From NCBI GenBank assembly GCA_963921825.1, contig OY997593.1, forward strand, positions 39,509,111-39,573,110: a stretch of 64,000 nt of DNA. Direction: 5' to 3'. The stretch is from Erodium maritimum (lineage: Eukaryota; Streptophyta; Magnoliopsida; Geraniales; Geraniaceae). Below, in pieces: positions 33,239-45,599 of the stretch; position 1 is the stretch's first letter; every line of letters begins with the position of its first letter. A program made the translations under genes and the position numbers. Under the pieces are notes generated by a model. That model saw only the letters and a program-made list of their open reading frames with translations, searched no databases and was not told where the DNA came from.

Positions 33239-36096
33239 AAACGCACGACAACCTCCGGCATACTCGATGCCTCCAACGATCCTAAAATCACTAGTTTCAC
33301 AAACAACCTCCGGGCATGGTCATATGCCTCCAGTAATTCAATTATCGCTAAGTTCTCTGTTCCTACGACACTACTAAGTGTCACATGCTTTTCTCTTGAA
33401 CGCTACAATCCCGTATCATGCTTTTCTAATAATTAAATAAATCTACTCAACCCACGACACCCCGGTGTCACATGCAATTCTACTATTAACTTTCCCTAAT
33501 CAGGGCCGAGATCCGGCTACTTTTCCCTACCTCGTAGATAAATCCAAAAGCGCTCCAACAACACCCGAAGTACACCCACTCACTCGCCGAGCTTCCCTTT
33601 TCCTCGGTCCGTAGCACGATCTAAAAGAACACAAAATCAAAGTACTTTTAAACTAGTACGAATAAACCGAAAATTAACAACTTAACGCCCAAACGTAACC
33701 CCGACAATGCCGATCACTCCCAAACTTCCCAATTACTCGATATTGCCGATAAAGGACCCGTAAGGGCGAGATTCGCCCGTCATGGCGAATCTGCCCGGTT
33801 TTGGTTAATTGCCTTCCGGGGCTCCAAAAGCCCCCGTTTTCGATTCCACGGTCTTAGAATATTTCAAGGAACCCAACGCACTTGACGGAATTGAATTCCG
33901 ACTTCTAAGTCAATTAATTAACATTTAAAGTTTCCCAAAACCCGTTAATTACAACTTCTCCAAATTAATTCCAAATTTCGATTCGATTAGGAAAAAGTGG
34001 TCCGGGGAACGTTTTAAACTACCCGAGTAATTAAAACACGAACAACCGAGCACGTGGGCCCCACCCAAAGGGCTTGGCCGTGCCATAGGGTTTGAGGGAG
34101 GGGCTCGGCCACCAAGTGGTGGCTGCTGCCACCTCCGGCCAGCCACCACATGGCCGGCCGGCCACCACCCACGGTGGCCGGAGCTCCTCCCGAGCCTCCG
34201 GTCACCGGAAAACGTGAAATTAAACCCCCAAACACCTCTAAAACGTCTCCAACACCTCCCCACACTCTACACAACCCTAAGCATTAGTTCATAACCAAAC
34301 CCTAGCTCTTGAAAAAAATCAAAACGAGAATCGGTTCGGGTATTACCGTAGAGGAGAACGAGGGGAACGGGATTGCTCTTTGCTTTGACTCGATCCAAGG
34401 GCTCGATCACAAACCCTAGCTCAACCTCCCTTCTTCTCTCTTCTTCTCCTTCTCTCTCTAAAACCTCTCTTCTAATTTCTAATTTAATTAAACTAACAAC
34501 AAAACTAATTTTCCTCCTTTAAAACCTCATACTCGGCCAACTATTCCCAACCACACCTTTTCCCTCCAAAAATTACACCACCATATAATTGACAAGTGTC
34601 AAGGTGGGTCCCAAACCTTTTGAAAAATATCTAGTTGATATTTTCCAATCAGATTCGCGAAAAACGGACGTTTCGGGCCCCGAACGGGCACTTTTCCCAA
34701 AAAAAAATTAAACTGGACGGGCTTCAAGGAAACGGCCCAACTAAGACCGCTACGACGACGGCTAAGCTTTTTGGGTCCAAAACGGTCCTCGAATGGACCA
34801 AAACGTCGCTCGGGTGACTTTTCCAGCGAAAAATCAATCTTTCCCAAAATGACCAGAAAGTTGCCCTGAGTCCCCCGTAACTCATTTTAGTCGATAACGG
34901 GGTCAACTTAAGTCCGGCATGACCCTCGGGGTCAATTTAAGTTAAGTTAAGTGTCTGTCTTAAAAATTTTAAATTTTCCTGTTTTTCGCAGGTTTGACTG
35001 ACGTTGACCAGAAGTGGTTATTACAGGTGGCCGCATGATGGATTGTGTATTGTGATCACACCGAAGGTCCTATAGATTGGAGCATCGCCAACATTCCTAA
35101 GGCCAGAAATGAACCTCCCGAGTAGCCTCCCCTTCGAGGTGGGTACGTTAGGCCATGTGCCATCTAACTAGTCGTTTTCCAAGTGTTCGGGTCATTGACG
35201 GTGGGGGTTGGATTGACACAAAAACATGTCAGGGGGTCCGGTCAGAAGTAAGCTCTCCCTTTCGTGTCCCACGGTTTCCTTGTCGATGGGGATTGTAGAA
35301 CTCGTTACGGGCCACGCAAAACAGGGGTGGTGGAAGTGGTGGAGGCGATGTTGGTGTCTCTCGAGGACCTGACGGAAGGAGCGAGTAGCGGTGGTGGCGG
35401 AGGTCGTGATGGTCGATCTCTTCGGGTCTTCAGCCGAATCGATTTTATAAATCCATAAAGGAGGGCGGCGATGGGACACGAGGAGAGGGTTGTCCAACGT
35501 GGTGGGCCAGCGGATCTATCTTAATGATGGCCGGTGGGGGTACCCTGCGGCTGATCCTGGGGGAGGATAGGTACAGAGCTAGCGCTTGTAGGGGTAGTCT
35601 GGTTGGTGTGTGGCTGGCCAATGACTGGATTTTTATAACCACCAATCTAGGTGCAGACGGCGGCGCTACGAAGACAAGGGGATGCCGCTCCTCGTTCACG
35701 AGGATGGTGGGGATCATAGGGTTGCGTTCGGATGCAATGGGTGCGATGAGGATCTGCCCTAATAGGGCGGCAAGAAGCGAGATAAGGTTGGAAGACACCT
35801 TGTGTCTCTCGGAGGCCATGATGGCCAATCTTTTTTCCTTCTAACCGAATTGGTTTGATGAACTCTCCGGATGGAGCCGACGGTCTTATTAGGGGGAAGG
35901 AGAGATGGGTTCAAATGGGTGAGAAGTTGAGAAAATTTTATGGTAATGATATAGGGGATAATGGGAGTTGTCATGATGAGCAAGAGACATTTGGGTGGTT
36001 ATAACAAGACAGTGATGATTGATAGTAAGGGTGATGGTGTCCCGAAAAACAAGCCTAACTACAACGATACGGTAATAAAGAGGAGGGAAGAAGAAA

Positions 36097-36531
36097 GGGT
36101 TATTTTCATCGCACTACCCTAACTATGTGGTTTTTTTCATCTCACTACCCTTACTATTTTTGTGGCACTTCACTACCCTAGAATGCATTTTTTTTTCACT
36201 TTCATACCCGCCGTCAATTTGGCATTCATTTTTGGATGAAAACACTTAAAAATTCCATAATACTCCACACGAACAATCAAATTTTCAAAAGCATGCCATT
36301 GGTTTTCAAAATTTCTTTAAAAAAATCGGTTTTTAAAGTCACAAAAATGCATTTTAGGGTAGTGAGGTGCCACAAAAAATGCATTTAAGGGTAGTGAGAT
36401 GACACAAAAAATAGTTAGGGTATGAAAATGAAAAAAAAAGCATTCTAGGATAGTGAGGTGTCACAAAAAATAGTTAACGTTGTGAGATGAAAAAAAACAA
36501 CATAGTTAGGGTAATGAGATCAAAATATCCC
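36097..36531. mobile_element. MULE-type foldback MITE, family 1, copy 2 (435 bp)
   Basis: Inverted ends with GGGTTATTTTCATC and repeated CACTACCCTAACTAT blocks, clearly the same family as 8997-9373. Flanks AAGAAGAAA and AAAGAGAAA agree at 7 of 9 positions, consistent with an old 9-bp duplication. Confidence 0.75.
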
Positions 36532-36787
36532 AAAGAGAAAAGAAAGAAGTAGAGCGGAACCTTATAAGCCCCACAGAATGTTATGGGATCATCATAATAA
36601 AAAACATGGAAAGTCTCTCTACTAGGGTTTCGACGCCCCCAGCACAGGCGCAGCGCCACCATCGCCCTAGTCTAGGTCCGACTCAAATCTTCCGTCTAGG
36701 CGGTCCTCTCCTCCCTACCATTCCTTTGCGGGTCCCCGTCCGTGGCCCCTGACTCCGAACCACCGGCGATGGGTTCTTGTTCGACAT

Positions 36788-37616
36788 GTGCCCCCTCCGT
36801 CCCCGCGACCGTGCTCGCCCCCTTTGTCTCCTTCTTTGATTGATCTCTCCAGCCCCACTCCACCCCAGGTGTCTACACTGGTTCTTTCCCCGGTGCCAAG
36901 TTCGATGACTGCTCAGTGCCGGCGAAGGGCTGATCCGGGCTCGGGCACATCAGATTTTTGCATTATAGCCTGGAATTGTCTAGGATTGGGTACGGATCCT
37001 CATAAGAAACACTTGCGTCAATTGCTTCGTGCACATAATCCACACCTTGTTTTCTTGTTAGAGACCATTACGGTTGACCAGGATGTCCGGTTGCTGGCTC
37101 GATCGATTGGTTTTCAGGGTCACTTCTCGGTGCCGGCATCTCGATCGAGACGTGGTCTAGCTTTCTTCTGGGTACAAGGGGTCGACATGGGGATCCGCGA
37201 ATGGGATGACCACTTTATCGATACTGAAATATCAGCAGTGGGTTATGCCAACCTGCGGGTTACCGGTATATATGGAGAAGCTCGTAGGGACTTTCGGCAC
37301 CGTACTTGGGATCTGCTCCGACACCTCCATCAACCGGCTAGGTCACATTAGGTTCTAATTGGATATTTCAATGCTATACTCAGTCAATGGGACACTAAAG
37401 GAGGGGAATCATATCCCTAACACCTGATTGAGTATTTCTAAGAGGTAGTGGACGAACTAAATTTGGTGGATGTTCCTATGGTGGAACATCAGTTCACGAG
37501 GTAGTGGACCTGGAGTGTGAGAAGATCGTTCAAGATCAATGGACCAAATCCAGTAGTGACCTGATTAGATCTACTATTGGACGAGTTGGGATGGCTCTGA
37601 ATCAGTGGGGGAATGA
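36788..37616 (+). pseudogene. LINE ORF2, endonuclease part
   Basis: After a Pro/Ser-rich lead comes CIIAWNCLGLGTD, the start of an apurinic-type endonuclease domain (first catalytic Asn). VFLLETI carries the catalytic Glu region, then RGLAFFWVQGVD and VTGIYGEA. A stop at 37349-37351 precedes VLIGYFNAILS, where the family normally has GDFN. In an active LINE this domain nicks the target DNA for primed reverse transcription. The stop, a changed metal-site residue and a further stop near 37421 make it inactive. Confidence 0.8.
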
Positions 37617-39992
37617 TGAAGATGGGGTTTTAGCATACCCTCTTTAACGTGCTTCCATACACGGTCATTCAACTAATATATTTATAACAATAAGAAATCG
37701 GTCGAACACTAGGGAGCAGTCGGGCCAAGGATGACTAAATCTATGAAAATTGGTAAAAGGGAGAAAAACGTATAAACGTCACTAAATACACTCTTCTAAA
37801 AATAAGCAAATGATTCAAGCAGTAAAAACTGAAAATTAAATGGTCATGAGAAGTAGGTGAACGATAAGAAAGACAAAACTGGAAATAAGAATTGAAACTT
37901 TGTATAGGAGAAAACAATCATGGGTGTCGTGCTCATACATAAAGCCAATCAATGCATAAGGTAATCAATGTGATGATGATGATGATGATGATGATGAAAA
38001 GAGTACTCCCGTCGTGGCTCAAAAACCAATCATCGGAGTAAATGTGCAAGTATGAATTCCTATAGTTCGAGTAAAACCAATCATCGAATTTTCATACATC
38101 TATTTTGCATTCTCTTTAGTTGCTTCTCAACTTGATAATATGTCATATCGATACATAACCAAAGAGAGTCAACTTACATATGATAAGTGATGGTTACCCT
38201 AGTACCACACAAATGCTAAAATAGATAAGCACAAATAAAGAATTGTGTCTAGCTACTCATAATTCACTTCTCGAATATGTGAGTACCAATAAGCGAGTTG
38301 AACTTAATAGAACCTCGTTCTAGTAATACTCAAGCGTAGAACACAACCTCTAGGAAAAGTGAATTATCTAACTACGCATAAATCAACTTCTCTAACCCGG
38401 CCATTCCAATTAAATGTGAACATCTTGGTTAGAGTATGATCTACATAAGTCCACTAGTAACGGGCTTGGTATCACTCAAACAAGGTAACTCATCAAAAAA
38501 AACAATGATGCAATTTAATGTCTCAATAGTCTCAAAAATGTACAAATAAATCATACACCGATCCTAGATAGTTACAACTAATAATTCATGGGGAAATCCG
38601 CACCCAAAGCAATAAATCACTCAAGGGCAATCCACACCCGAAATCATCAATTTAGCTTAAAACACACATGACATAAATAACAATCATAGGGAAATAATCA
38701 ATCTCATATAGAATGCAACGACCATGTCAAGCATCCAAAATAAGCACTAAACATATTAAGTAACTAATGCTACGAAAATATGAATTTAGCACTTGATATT
38801 CGCTCAAGAGATCGAAAATTCTCCTAATCAAGTTTGTACCCAAAATCTCTAATTTAACATGCAATTAATACATAAAAATTATTTTCCCCGATTAAATTAA
38901 CCTAGGATTCGATCTACGTACATAAATCGACCAAAATCAATTAAATCAGGTGACGAACACAAATGGGTATCGAACTCAACATCGCAAAAATCTTCATCTA
39001 ACACCACAAATGAATAACCTCATGCATTAATTAAACTAATATGTATTTACAACGACATCGATGACTCGGAGCGACTACTCCCGAGCCATGAGGCAAAAAT
39101 CCACAAAATCAAGGTTTGAAATCGACATTGAGCTTAGGAACTGATGATAAGAAGTGAAACCCGTGCTAGGAATGTCGATTCCTAGCTTTGATCATCAAAA
39201 ACCCGCTTAAAATCGAACCAAAACTCCAAAAACAAGTTGAAATCCGAGTTGGAAGCGAGCTGATTTTGAAGCTTGAAATATGAATTTTAGGCCTTCAAAA
39301 ATCAAAACCAGTGGTAGAATTGTAAAGAGGGGAGTTCAGGCTTCGATTTGGTAGCTGGAGCTCGCTGGGAGGTGGCCGGAGCACCGAGATATCGCCGACC
39401 GAAAATGCCCGTCCGTTCGCGCGTTCTGGAAAAAAATGAAGCTCCTCCCTTTAATTCCGCTTCGAACTCACGCAGGTAAGGGACGTAGCTGCTCCGAATG
39501 TTCTTGTGCGGACGCGAGCTGATCGCACAAGGTACAGCCGGATGATCAACAGCAGGGAGAAAACCACGCCGAGCGCGCATCCGCGCCATGGAGCGTTGCT
39601 TAACCAAATCAGCCGATCCAGTAAGGCGCAACACACGAGAGGTAATGTGGGCACGCGGTCAAAGTCAACAGTACGCAAATTATGCGTTCAGGGACAAGCC
39701 ACGTGTCATGATATGAGCATATCTCTCCACTTTGATGCTCTTTACTATTTTGCTCATATCTAACCCGTTTGATCTCCGATTAGGATCGTTCTTTCGCTGA
39801 TATTTTTCTCTTGACGAGACCTACAAAAAAAGACCAATTATGAATATATTTAGAGTGTTTGAAAAACATCGACTAAGAACGAGGTTTAGCGCACTTTATT
39901 AGTAAACGCCAAAAATAGAAAAACGAGGCACAAATAAGGTAAATTTATAGGGGGAAATGGTTAAATTATGTAGGAAAAATTTACGCTCATCA
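37617..39992 (-). mobile_element. solo LTR, 2376 bp, TSD AATGA
   Basis: On the minus strand it starts TGATGAGCGTAAATTTTTCC and ends CCCCATCTTCA. Identical AATGA stands at 37612-37616 and 39993-39997. The start resembles LTRs of the Ty3/gypsy Tat/Athila-type group (from memory). No second copy of the LTR start lies inside and no gag-pol is present, so it is a solo LTR or a non-coding element. A (TGA)n microsatellite sits at 37971-37997. Confidence 0.82.
37971..37997 (+). repeat. (TGA)9 microsatellite
   Basis: Nine uninterrupted TGA units within the solo LTR. Confidence 0.9.
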
Positions 39993-42830
39993 AATGACCA
40001 CTTTCGGAAGCATATCAATCATATTAAATGGTGCCAACCCATAATTGCAGGCCTCAATGGCCGAGTGGACAGGTTGGGTATGAATCAGAGGGAGGATGTG
40101 CAAATTAAATATGAAAAAGAATTATGCGTTCAGGAGGCTTTCTGGCGTCAGCGAGCCAAGAAACACTGGTTGGCAGAGGGGGATAGGAATACGGGTTTTT
40201 CCAAGCGTCCACCTCATTCCGGCGAAGAATCAATGCAGTGGCCTCTCTTCAAAATGGGGACGGGCAGATGGTGACATGGGAGACAGGTATGAAGGAGCTT
40301 ATTACAGATATTTTTCAGGAACTATTCTCTACAGGGTCCCTGGACTTATCGAATTTTCTGGTCTACGGGCTGGCCACCATCTCCCAGGACCACAACATCT
40401 CTCTGTTAAAGCACGCTATGGCCTTGGAGATAAAGGCGGCAAATTTTCAGATGAGTCTAGATAAATCACATGGACTGGATGGTCTGAATCTACGGTTCTA
40501 CCAACACTTTTGGTCGATTATGGGGGATGTTGTCGTTCGTTTCATCCAAGGTGTTATACGACTAGGAGATTTCGATGTAGGCCTTAATGCTACCTCGATG
40601 GTTCTAATCCGAAAAAGGACTGATCTGGAAAAGATCACAGATATGCGTCCCATTGCACTCTGCAATGTCATCTTCTAGATACTCTCTAAGGTTCTGGCCA
40701 ACCGACTTCAACCCCTTCTGCAGTCCGTAATCTTTGAGACTCAAGGGGCATTTATTCCAGGAAGATGCATCAAGGACAACATTCTTATAACGCTTGAGTT
40801 GATTCATCATTTGAAAACTAAGAGGAATGGGGTTGTGGGCTACATGGAAATTAAACTCGATATGACTAAAGCCTATGACAGAGTGGAATGGTCGTATCTC
40901 CTTACCATTATGCGATAGATGGGTTTCTCGATCGAGTGTGTGGCTCTCATGGCATGTTGCATGCAAACGGTTACGTACTCTATATCATCGGGGGGCCAGA
41001 AATACACCTTGGGTTGCTCTGACTCGAGGTATTAGAAAGGGGGACCCTCTCTCTCCTTACTTATTCTTATTTTTCATGAAGGGTCTGTCATGTCTCACTA
41101 ATCAGGCGCGTGCGTTGAGTCGTTTGCAAGGGGTTTGAGTAGCGATGGGAGCTCTGTAGATCACTCATATGTTCTTTGCGGATGATTGATATCTGTTCTA
41201 CATGGCCACACGGAGGATGCAACGACTATCAAATCCATCTTGACCACTTTTAGTAGGATTTCGGGACAAACGTTGAACTTTGATAAGTCCTCTATCTTGT
41301 TTAGCTTGAATACGTCATCGGTCAACCGCTATACCTGTTGTCACACGCTGGGGATAGTAGAAATATCAGTTTCCTCTATGTACTTGGGAGTCCCTAATAT
41401 GGTAGGGAAGAACTGGAACGCAACCATAGCGTATTTGGGGGATCGAGTGGTTACCAGGATTCGTTCCTGGGATGGAAAATTGCTATCACCTGCAAGAAGG
41501 GAGGTAATGATCCGATCTGTTCTGACATCATTGTCGCTCTATGTTATGTCAGTTTTCAGGGTTCCTCGCGGGTGATTAATCGCATTCATGTTGCCCTGGC
41601 GAAATTCTGGTGGGGAGGAAAATCGCAGCAACCTATCATCTGGCAGGATTGGGAGAAGCTGTGTAGACCAAAAGAAGACAAGGGTATGGGATTTCGTCAC
41701 CTCCAAGACTCGAACACCACTCTACTTGGGAAACAAGCGTGGAACCTTATCCATAATCCAGAAGCTTTAGTAATAAAGATCCTCAAGGCCCGGTATTTCC
41801 CTAAGACTAACTTTCTCTTGACTCGGGTGGGGCGTACTCCGAGTTTCACTTGGGCAAGTGTTTTTTCTACTCAAAGTCTCCTACGGAAAGGTCTCCGAAT
41901 TTCCATTGGGGATGGTCGGTCAACCCCGATCTTGGGTACTTCGTGGTTATTGGGACCAATTGCCCAAATTCGGACGTCGTCTACACGCCTACACGGATCA
42001 ACGATGGCTGGTCTCATGATACCGGGCACTCGGCAATGGGATGCCCCCCTGATCGAGCAATTAGTTGGCCAAAAGGATTTAATTGACATCCTGCATGTCC
42101 CTCTTTCGACATATCGGAACCGAGATGTACCTTATTGGGCGGGGGATAAAAATGGTCAGTATTCATCTAGTTCAGGATACCATCAACTTCTGCTCACTCG
42201 CCAGGAGGAACATGGATAAGCTTCGGGGGTTCTTTGGGCATCAATCTGGCAGCTGCCGGCGCCTCCCCGATATAAGATATTCTTGTGGCTCTATCTGACG
42301 GATACCTTACAAGTGGCCCAAAATCTGAACAAGAAGTATGTCCCAGCTAACCCGATGTGCGCAATTTGTGGGTCACACTCATAGTCGGTTTCCCATCTAC
42401 TTGTCTCCTGTGGTTTTGCCACGACTTGCTGGAAGGAATTCGGCCACCTGGTCCCTATTGGCCTTGATCATGATTTTGGGGAGTGGTAGTTGACGTGTAT
42501 TACGGGCTGTAGCCCAGATAGGGTGGCGGCAGTCTTATCCATCCTATGGGAGATATGGAAGGCCCGAAATGCTCTACTATGGTCGGATATCACACCGGCA
42601 GCTTTAACAGTTATATCTAAAGCTAAAGTGAATCTCATGGCATGGAAAGATGCAGCTGTGACGTCCCCCCAACCCCGGATCTCCATGCCTCGATGGCCAG
42701 CTAAATGGTGCTTGCCGCCTCCAGGATTGCATGTGATAAATGTCGATGGGGCAGTTTTCCAGGACACAGATCAGGCAGGGTGGGGTATTATAGCCCGGTC
42801 AACAAACAGTTATATCGAATTGTGGTTTCT
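39993..42830 (+). pseudogene. LINE ORF2, reverse transcriptase, zf-RVT and partial RNase H
   Basis: Visible landmarks are HWLAEGDRNTGF (start of the polymerase region), TQGAFIPGRCIKDNI, KLDMTKAYDRVEW (first catalytic Asp), and MFFADD at 41169-41186 (the catalytic box, directly followed by a TGA stop). Then come the thumb-like GQTLNFDKSS and YLGVPNMVGKNW, a zf-RVT segment (FLWLYLTDTLQVAQNL, CAICGSHS) and an RNase H start (LHVINVDGAVF). These domains copy LINE RNA into the genome. Stops at 40676-40678, after YLLTIMR, after FADD and elsewhere, with several frame changes, show decay. Confidence 0.85.
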
Positions 42831-43096
42831 AGAAATTGGTCAGACATTTGGTGTTGTTTTAGTTTTGATGAGTTCAAACTTTATGTTATTTATGCAATTG
42901 TCCTTCATCTTAGGCTGCCGAAATTGTTTTGATGCTATATGTAATCTTTTGAAACATGTAATATGCTGTTAAAAAATGTTCCCATATGTAGTGCGTTATT
43001 GATTGATCATTTTAATTCTTCTGTATTTGATTAGTTCATCCTCTCTGGAGTTTGTAGTTCCGAAAAAATATGTTTTATCCAACTGAATATATGTAT

Positions 43097-43431
43097 TTGG
43101 TTTCAGCAGATTGTTTGTGATCTCCTAGACAGGGTACATGGTTCAAGTCGACCTTCAGCTGCCCACTGTTTTTGATCCGTTCTTAGAAGCTGAAGAGTCG
43201 GGTGCCCCTGGGGCCAAGGAGTATGTTCATATCCGCATCCAGCAGAGGAATGGAAAGAAAAGCTTAACCACTGTGCAAGATCCTCAAGGATCTGAAGAAG
43301 GACTTGTGCTGTAATGGGACTGTGGTGCAGGATAAGGTTCTAGGCAAGGTGATCAGAGGAAAAATGTCTCCAATTTCCTTGTTCAGGCTGGCCTTGTCAA
43401 GAAGGATCAGATCAAGATTCATGGTTTCTAA
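43097..43431 (+). pseudogene. SUI1: translation initiation factor eIF1 (SUI1) pseudogene
   Basis: From ATG at 43138 the frame reads a eIF1-like start (LQLPTVFDPF, then KEYVHIRIQQRNGKKSLTTV). A deletion then removes about ten residues and shifts the frame. The protein resumes as ILKDLKKDLCCNGTVVQD, is shifted a second time near 43355, and ends QAGLVKKDQIKIHGF with a stop at 43429. eIF1 is a small ribosome-bound factor that guards start-codon choice. Upstream, TATTTGGTTTCAG at about 43095-43107 looks like the acceptor of the 5'-UTR intron common in plant eIF1 genes, so the copy arose by DNA duplication, not retroposition. The second deletion lies at a GGTGAT word that would occur twice in the parent. 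Confidence 0.8.
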
Positions 43432-43565
43432 AGAACTGCTATTAAGTTTGATGTTTTGCTACTCAATGGTGTGAGTTTAGATTTGGGTTTATGCTTTTTG
43501 CATTTTCTTTGTTATAGTTGTGCTTTGTATGATGGGGTTTCCAGTTGAAAGAAATAAAGACTTTG

Positions 43566-45594
43566 TTTTTTTATCAGCAAAGCAAATTTAGATTAAACCT
43601 CTTTTGAAGTAAAAGAGGAGTTACAAAAACATCTTACAAGCATAAATGAACCAAAGGAGTAACCATTAGAAGCACAAAACCACCTATTGTTACCTTAAAA
43701 GCAAGTAAAATCTGAACCGGAACCTCTAAAGAAGAGGCAAAACAAAGGAGCAACCAACTTGTTCTTAGAAAAGGAAGTGGAATGGATTTACTTGAGGCAC
43801 AAGGAACTCCGAAGGGTTTACTTGAGTCACAAGGCACTCCACTTTGGTTGTAGAGATGAGCAAATAGGGGAGCTAATGGATGAGAAACCAACTGAAGAAG
43901 GACATCAACTACAGGTGTTGTATCAGCTTTGAGTTTGAGGATCTGAAGTTGAGCATGTGCAGTGGACAATTCTGAATTGGATGAACCAAAATGGCATCAA
44001 GACTGAGAAGCAGAGAAGTTGAGCAGGCTTGCAGTGGATAAGTGGATGGACTGAAAAGTGAAGCAGAGTTGATGGGCTGATGAGCAGCAGTCTACAATGG
44101 AGAAGAGGATGCACTAGATTGAAGGCCTTGAGGTCAGCAGTATCAGTCAATCTAAGAGAGGCAGAAATGGTGAGCAACAGTCTGCAATGGAGCAAAGGCA
44201 GGACTGGAATGAAAGTCTTAATGTTGAGCAGGATCAATGAAATGCTGAGAATGAAGTAGCAAAGGCAAAGGAAAAAGCCAAAAGACCAGACACGGCTTCA
44301 GAACCTGCAAAAAAAGAAAGAAAAACCCTCAACCTAATAAGATCTACCCACAAACAAAGAGGGAGAGGAAGTAGAAAGCCCACACACTGAGACACACAAA
44401 GAACCACATCCCTAAAAACTAGCTTACCAAACTCACCACAGTATCCTAACCAACCCAAAACCCCCCAGAAGAGAAGAGTAACAGATCAGTTAAATGGAAT
44501 TCCTGATCAAGCAAGAATAAGGAGAGGAGGCCCAGGACTTGAAGGAGAACCAACTTCCATTCTTTTTGAATTTTGACCATTCCAAGGCATAGCTTTGATT
44601 CTGGATACTGTGAAACACTTCCTCAGAAGTAAGGAAAGTGTTTTCAAATACTGCTTGATTTCTAGCAAGCCAAACCTGCCAGCAAGTGATGAGAAGAATA
44701 TAGCCCCAATGAGTTGAGAAGGGAGATGCAACCAATGTAGACCAAGAAGAAAAAACTTGTTTAATAGTAGCAGGGGCTGTCCAAGAGATTTTCCACAAAG
44801 AAAGATGAGTCCCCAAATTTTCCAAGCTCTAGGGCAATGCAGTAAGGTGTGAGATGTGTCCTCAAGATCATTATTGCACACAGGACATAACAGTCCTTGT
44901 AGTGATAGATTCAGCCCCCTTGAGTCTAAAAAAACATTTGGTAGGGATAGCTTCAAGACAAGATAGCCAACAGAATGCTGTGATTTTGGGGGGCATATCT
45001 GTGATCCAAAGAGCTTTGGTCCAAGAGGCAGCCAAAGTAGATGTAGCTGTTTGTGATTGAAGTAGCAGGTAAAATTTCTTAACTGAGAATCCTTTGGGAT
45101 CTCCTGACCAAATGAGCTGGTCTGGTTGAGAGGACAAGGAGATATCATCAAGAATTAGATTTAGTGATAAGAGATCAGATTCAGCTCTTCCCCTTGGGAT
45201 TCTTCTAAAGCCAAGATCCCAAACTCCCTTAGAACATGCCTGAGAAACCAGAAGCTTCTTTTTGAGAGATAATGTGTAGAGTCTTGGGAATAAATCTATA
45301 AAAATTATTTCCCCCCACCAAAGATCAGTCCAGAAATGAACCCTATCACATTTGCCAAGTTTCCAAGATAAGCCTCTAATGCCCAAAAGGTTGTGAAAAG
45401 CAGGATCAGCATTGATAGCTAAAATATGATTCATAAAAGAGGATCCTCCTATATTAGTGAAGAGGGATAAATCCCAATCAGTTTCACTCCAGCCAAACTT
45501 ACTACAAATTACTCTTTTCCAGAGAGAGTGAGGTTCCAGTGCAAATCTCCACCACCACTTGGCAAGGAGAGCAATGTTCATTTTAGCTAGCCTT
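43566..45594 (-). mobile_element. 5'-truncated LINE, minus strand
   Basis: A T-run at 43566-43572, then ATCAGCAAAGCAAATTTAGA, is the complement of the LINE tail also seen at 5128. The body carries the C-terminal third of ORF2 (45581 down to about 44490) and a 3' UTR. The 5' border is near 45594, upstream of MNIALLAKWWWRF, so about two thirds of the element is lost. It lies in the 3' flank of the eIF1 pseudogene. No convincing target duplication was found. Confidence 0.85.
44490..45581 (-). pseudogene. LINE ORF2 C-terminus (zf-RVT region)
   Basis: The first frame opens with MNIALLAKWWWRFALEPHSL, the usual end of plant LINE ORF2 before the zinc-finger part, and proceeds through WDLGFRRIPRGRA and KITAFCWLSCLEAIPTKCF to CPVCNNDLEDTSHTLLHC, a zf-RVT Cys/His pattern. 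The last part continues in a second frame (44825-44490, VWLARNQAVFEN). One frame shift lies near 44900. The relatively long open stretches suggest a younger insertion than the LINE at 36540. Confidence 0.85.
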
Positions 45595-45599
45595 TTAAT

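Larger units (their letters stand above)
32042..35025 (+). mobile_element. solo LTR-like element, TGTCAYGCCCC family, copy 2 (2984 bp)
   Basis: It starts TGTCACGCCCCAATTTCAG and ends GAAGTGGTTATTACA. Perfect target duplications GGTGG stand at 32037-32041 and 35026-35030. It is homologous to copy 1 (18922-21942) along the whole length. No coding sequence. The 48-bp array has six units here against four in copy 1, and the 60-bp CACCTCAACAGTCAAG array is shorter. Confidence 0.85.
31210..35990 (-). mobile_element. LINE derivative, minus strand, split by solo LTR copy 2
   Basis: The 3' end at the left reads (minus strand) ATTCAATAAAATTCTACC followed by an A-rich tail near 31215, as in plant LINEs. 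The 5' side starts near 35828 with MAIMASERHKVSSNLISL. Removing the nested LTR (32042-35025, TSD GGTGG) rejoins a frame that stays open across the junction. 31700-31422 resembles the ORF1 remnant at 14128-14421. No reverse transcriptase is present. The outer target duplication was not identified, so the right border is approximate. Confidence 0.5.
36540..42830 (+). mobile_element. LINE (L1 type) with endonuclease, reverse transcriptase and RNase H, split by a solo LTR
   Basis: ORF2 domains come in the expected order: endonuclease (about 36945-37616), reverse transcriptase (about 39993-41600), zf-RVT (about 42240-42470) and the start of RNase H (from about 42720). A 2376-bp solo LTR lies between the first two. 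Its 5-bp target duplication AATGA stands at both junctions, and removing it restores a continuous frame. Many stops show the LINE is dead. RNase H breaks off near 42830 and no 3' tail follows. Confidence 0.85.

Noticed and set aside
36540-42830. The 2.4-kb gap in ORF2 as an intron
   Set aside because: The borders are TG...CA with a 5-bp duplication, not GT-AG, and LINE ORF2 has no introns.
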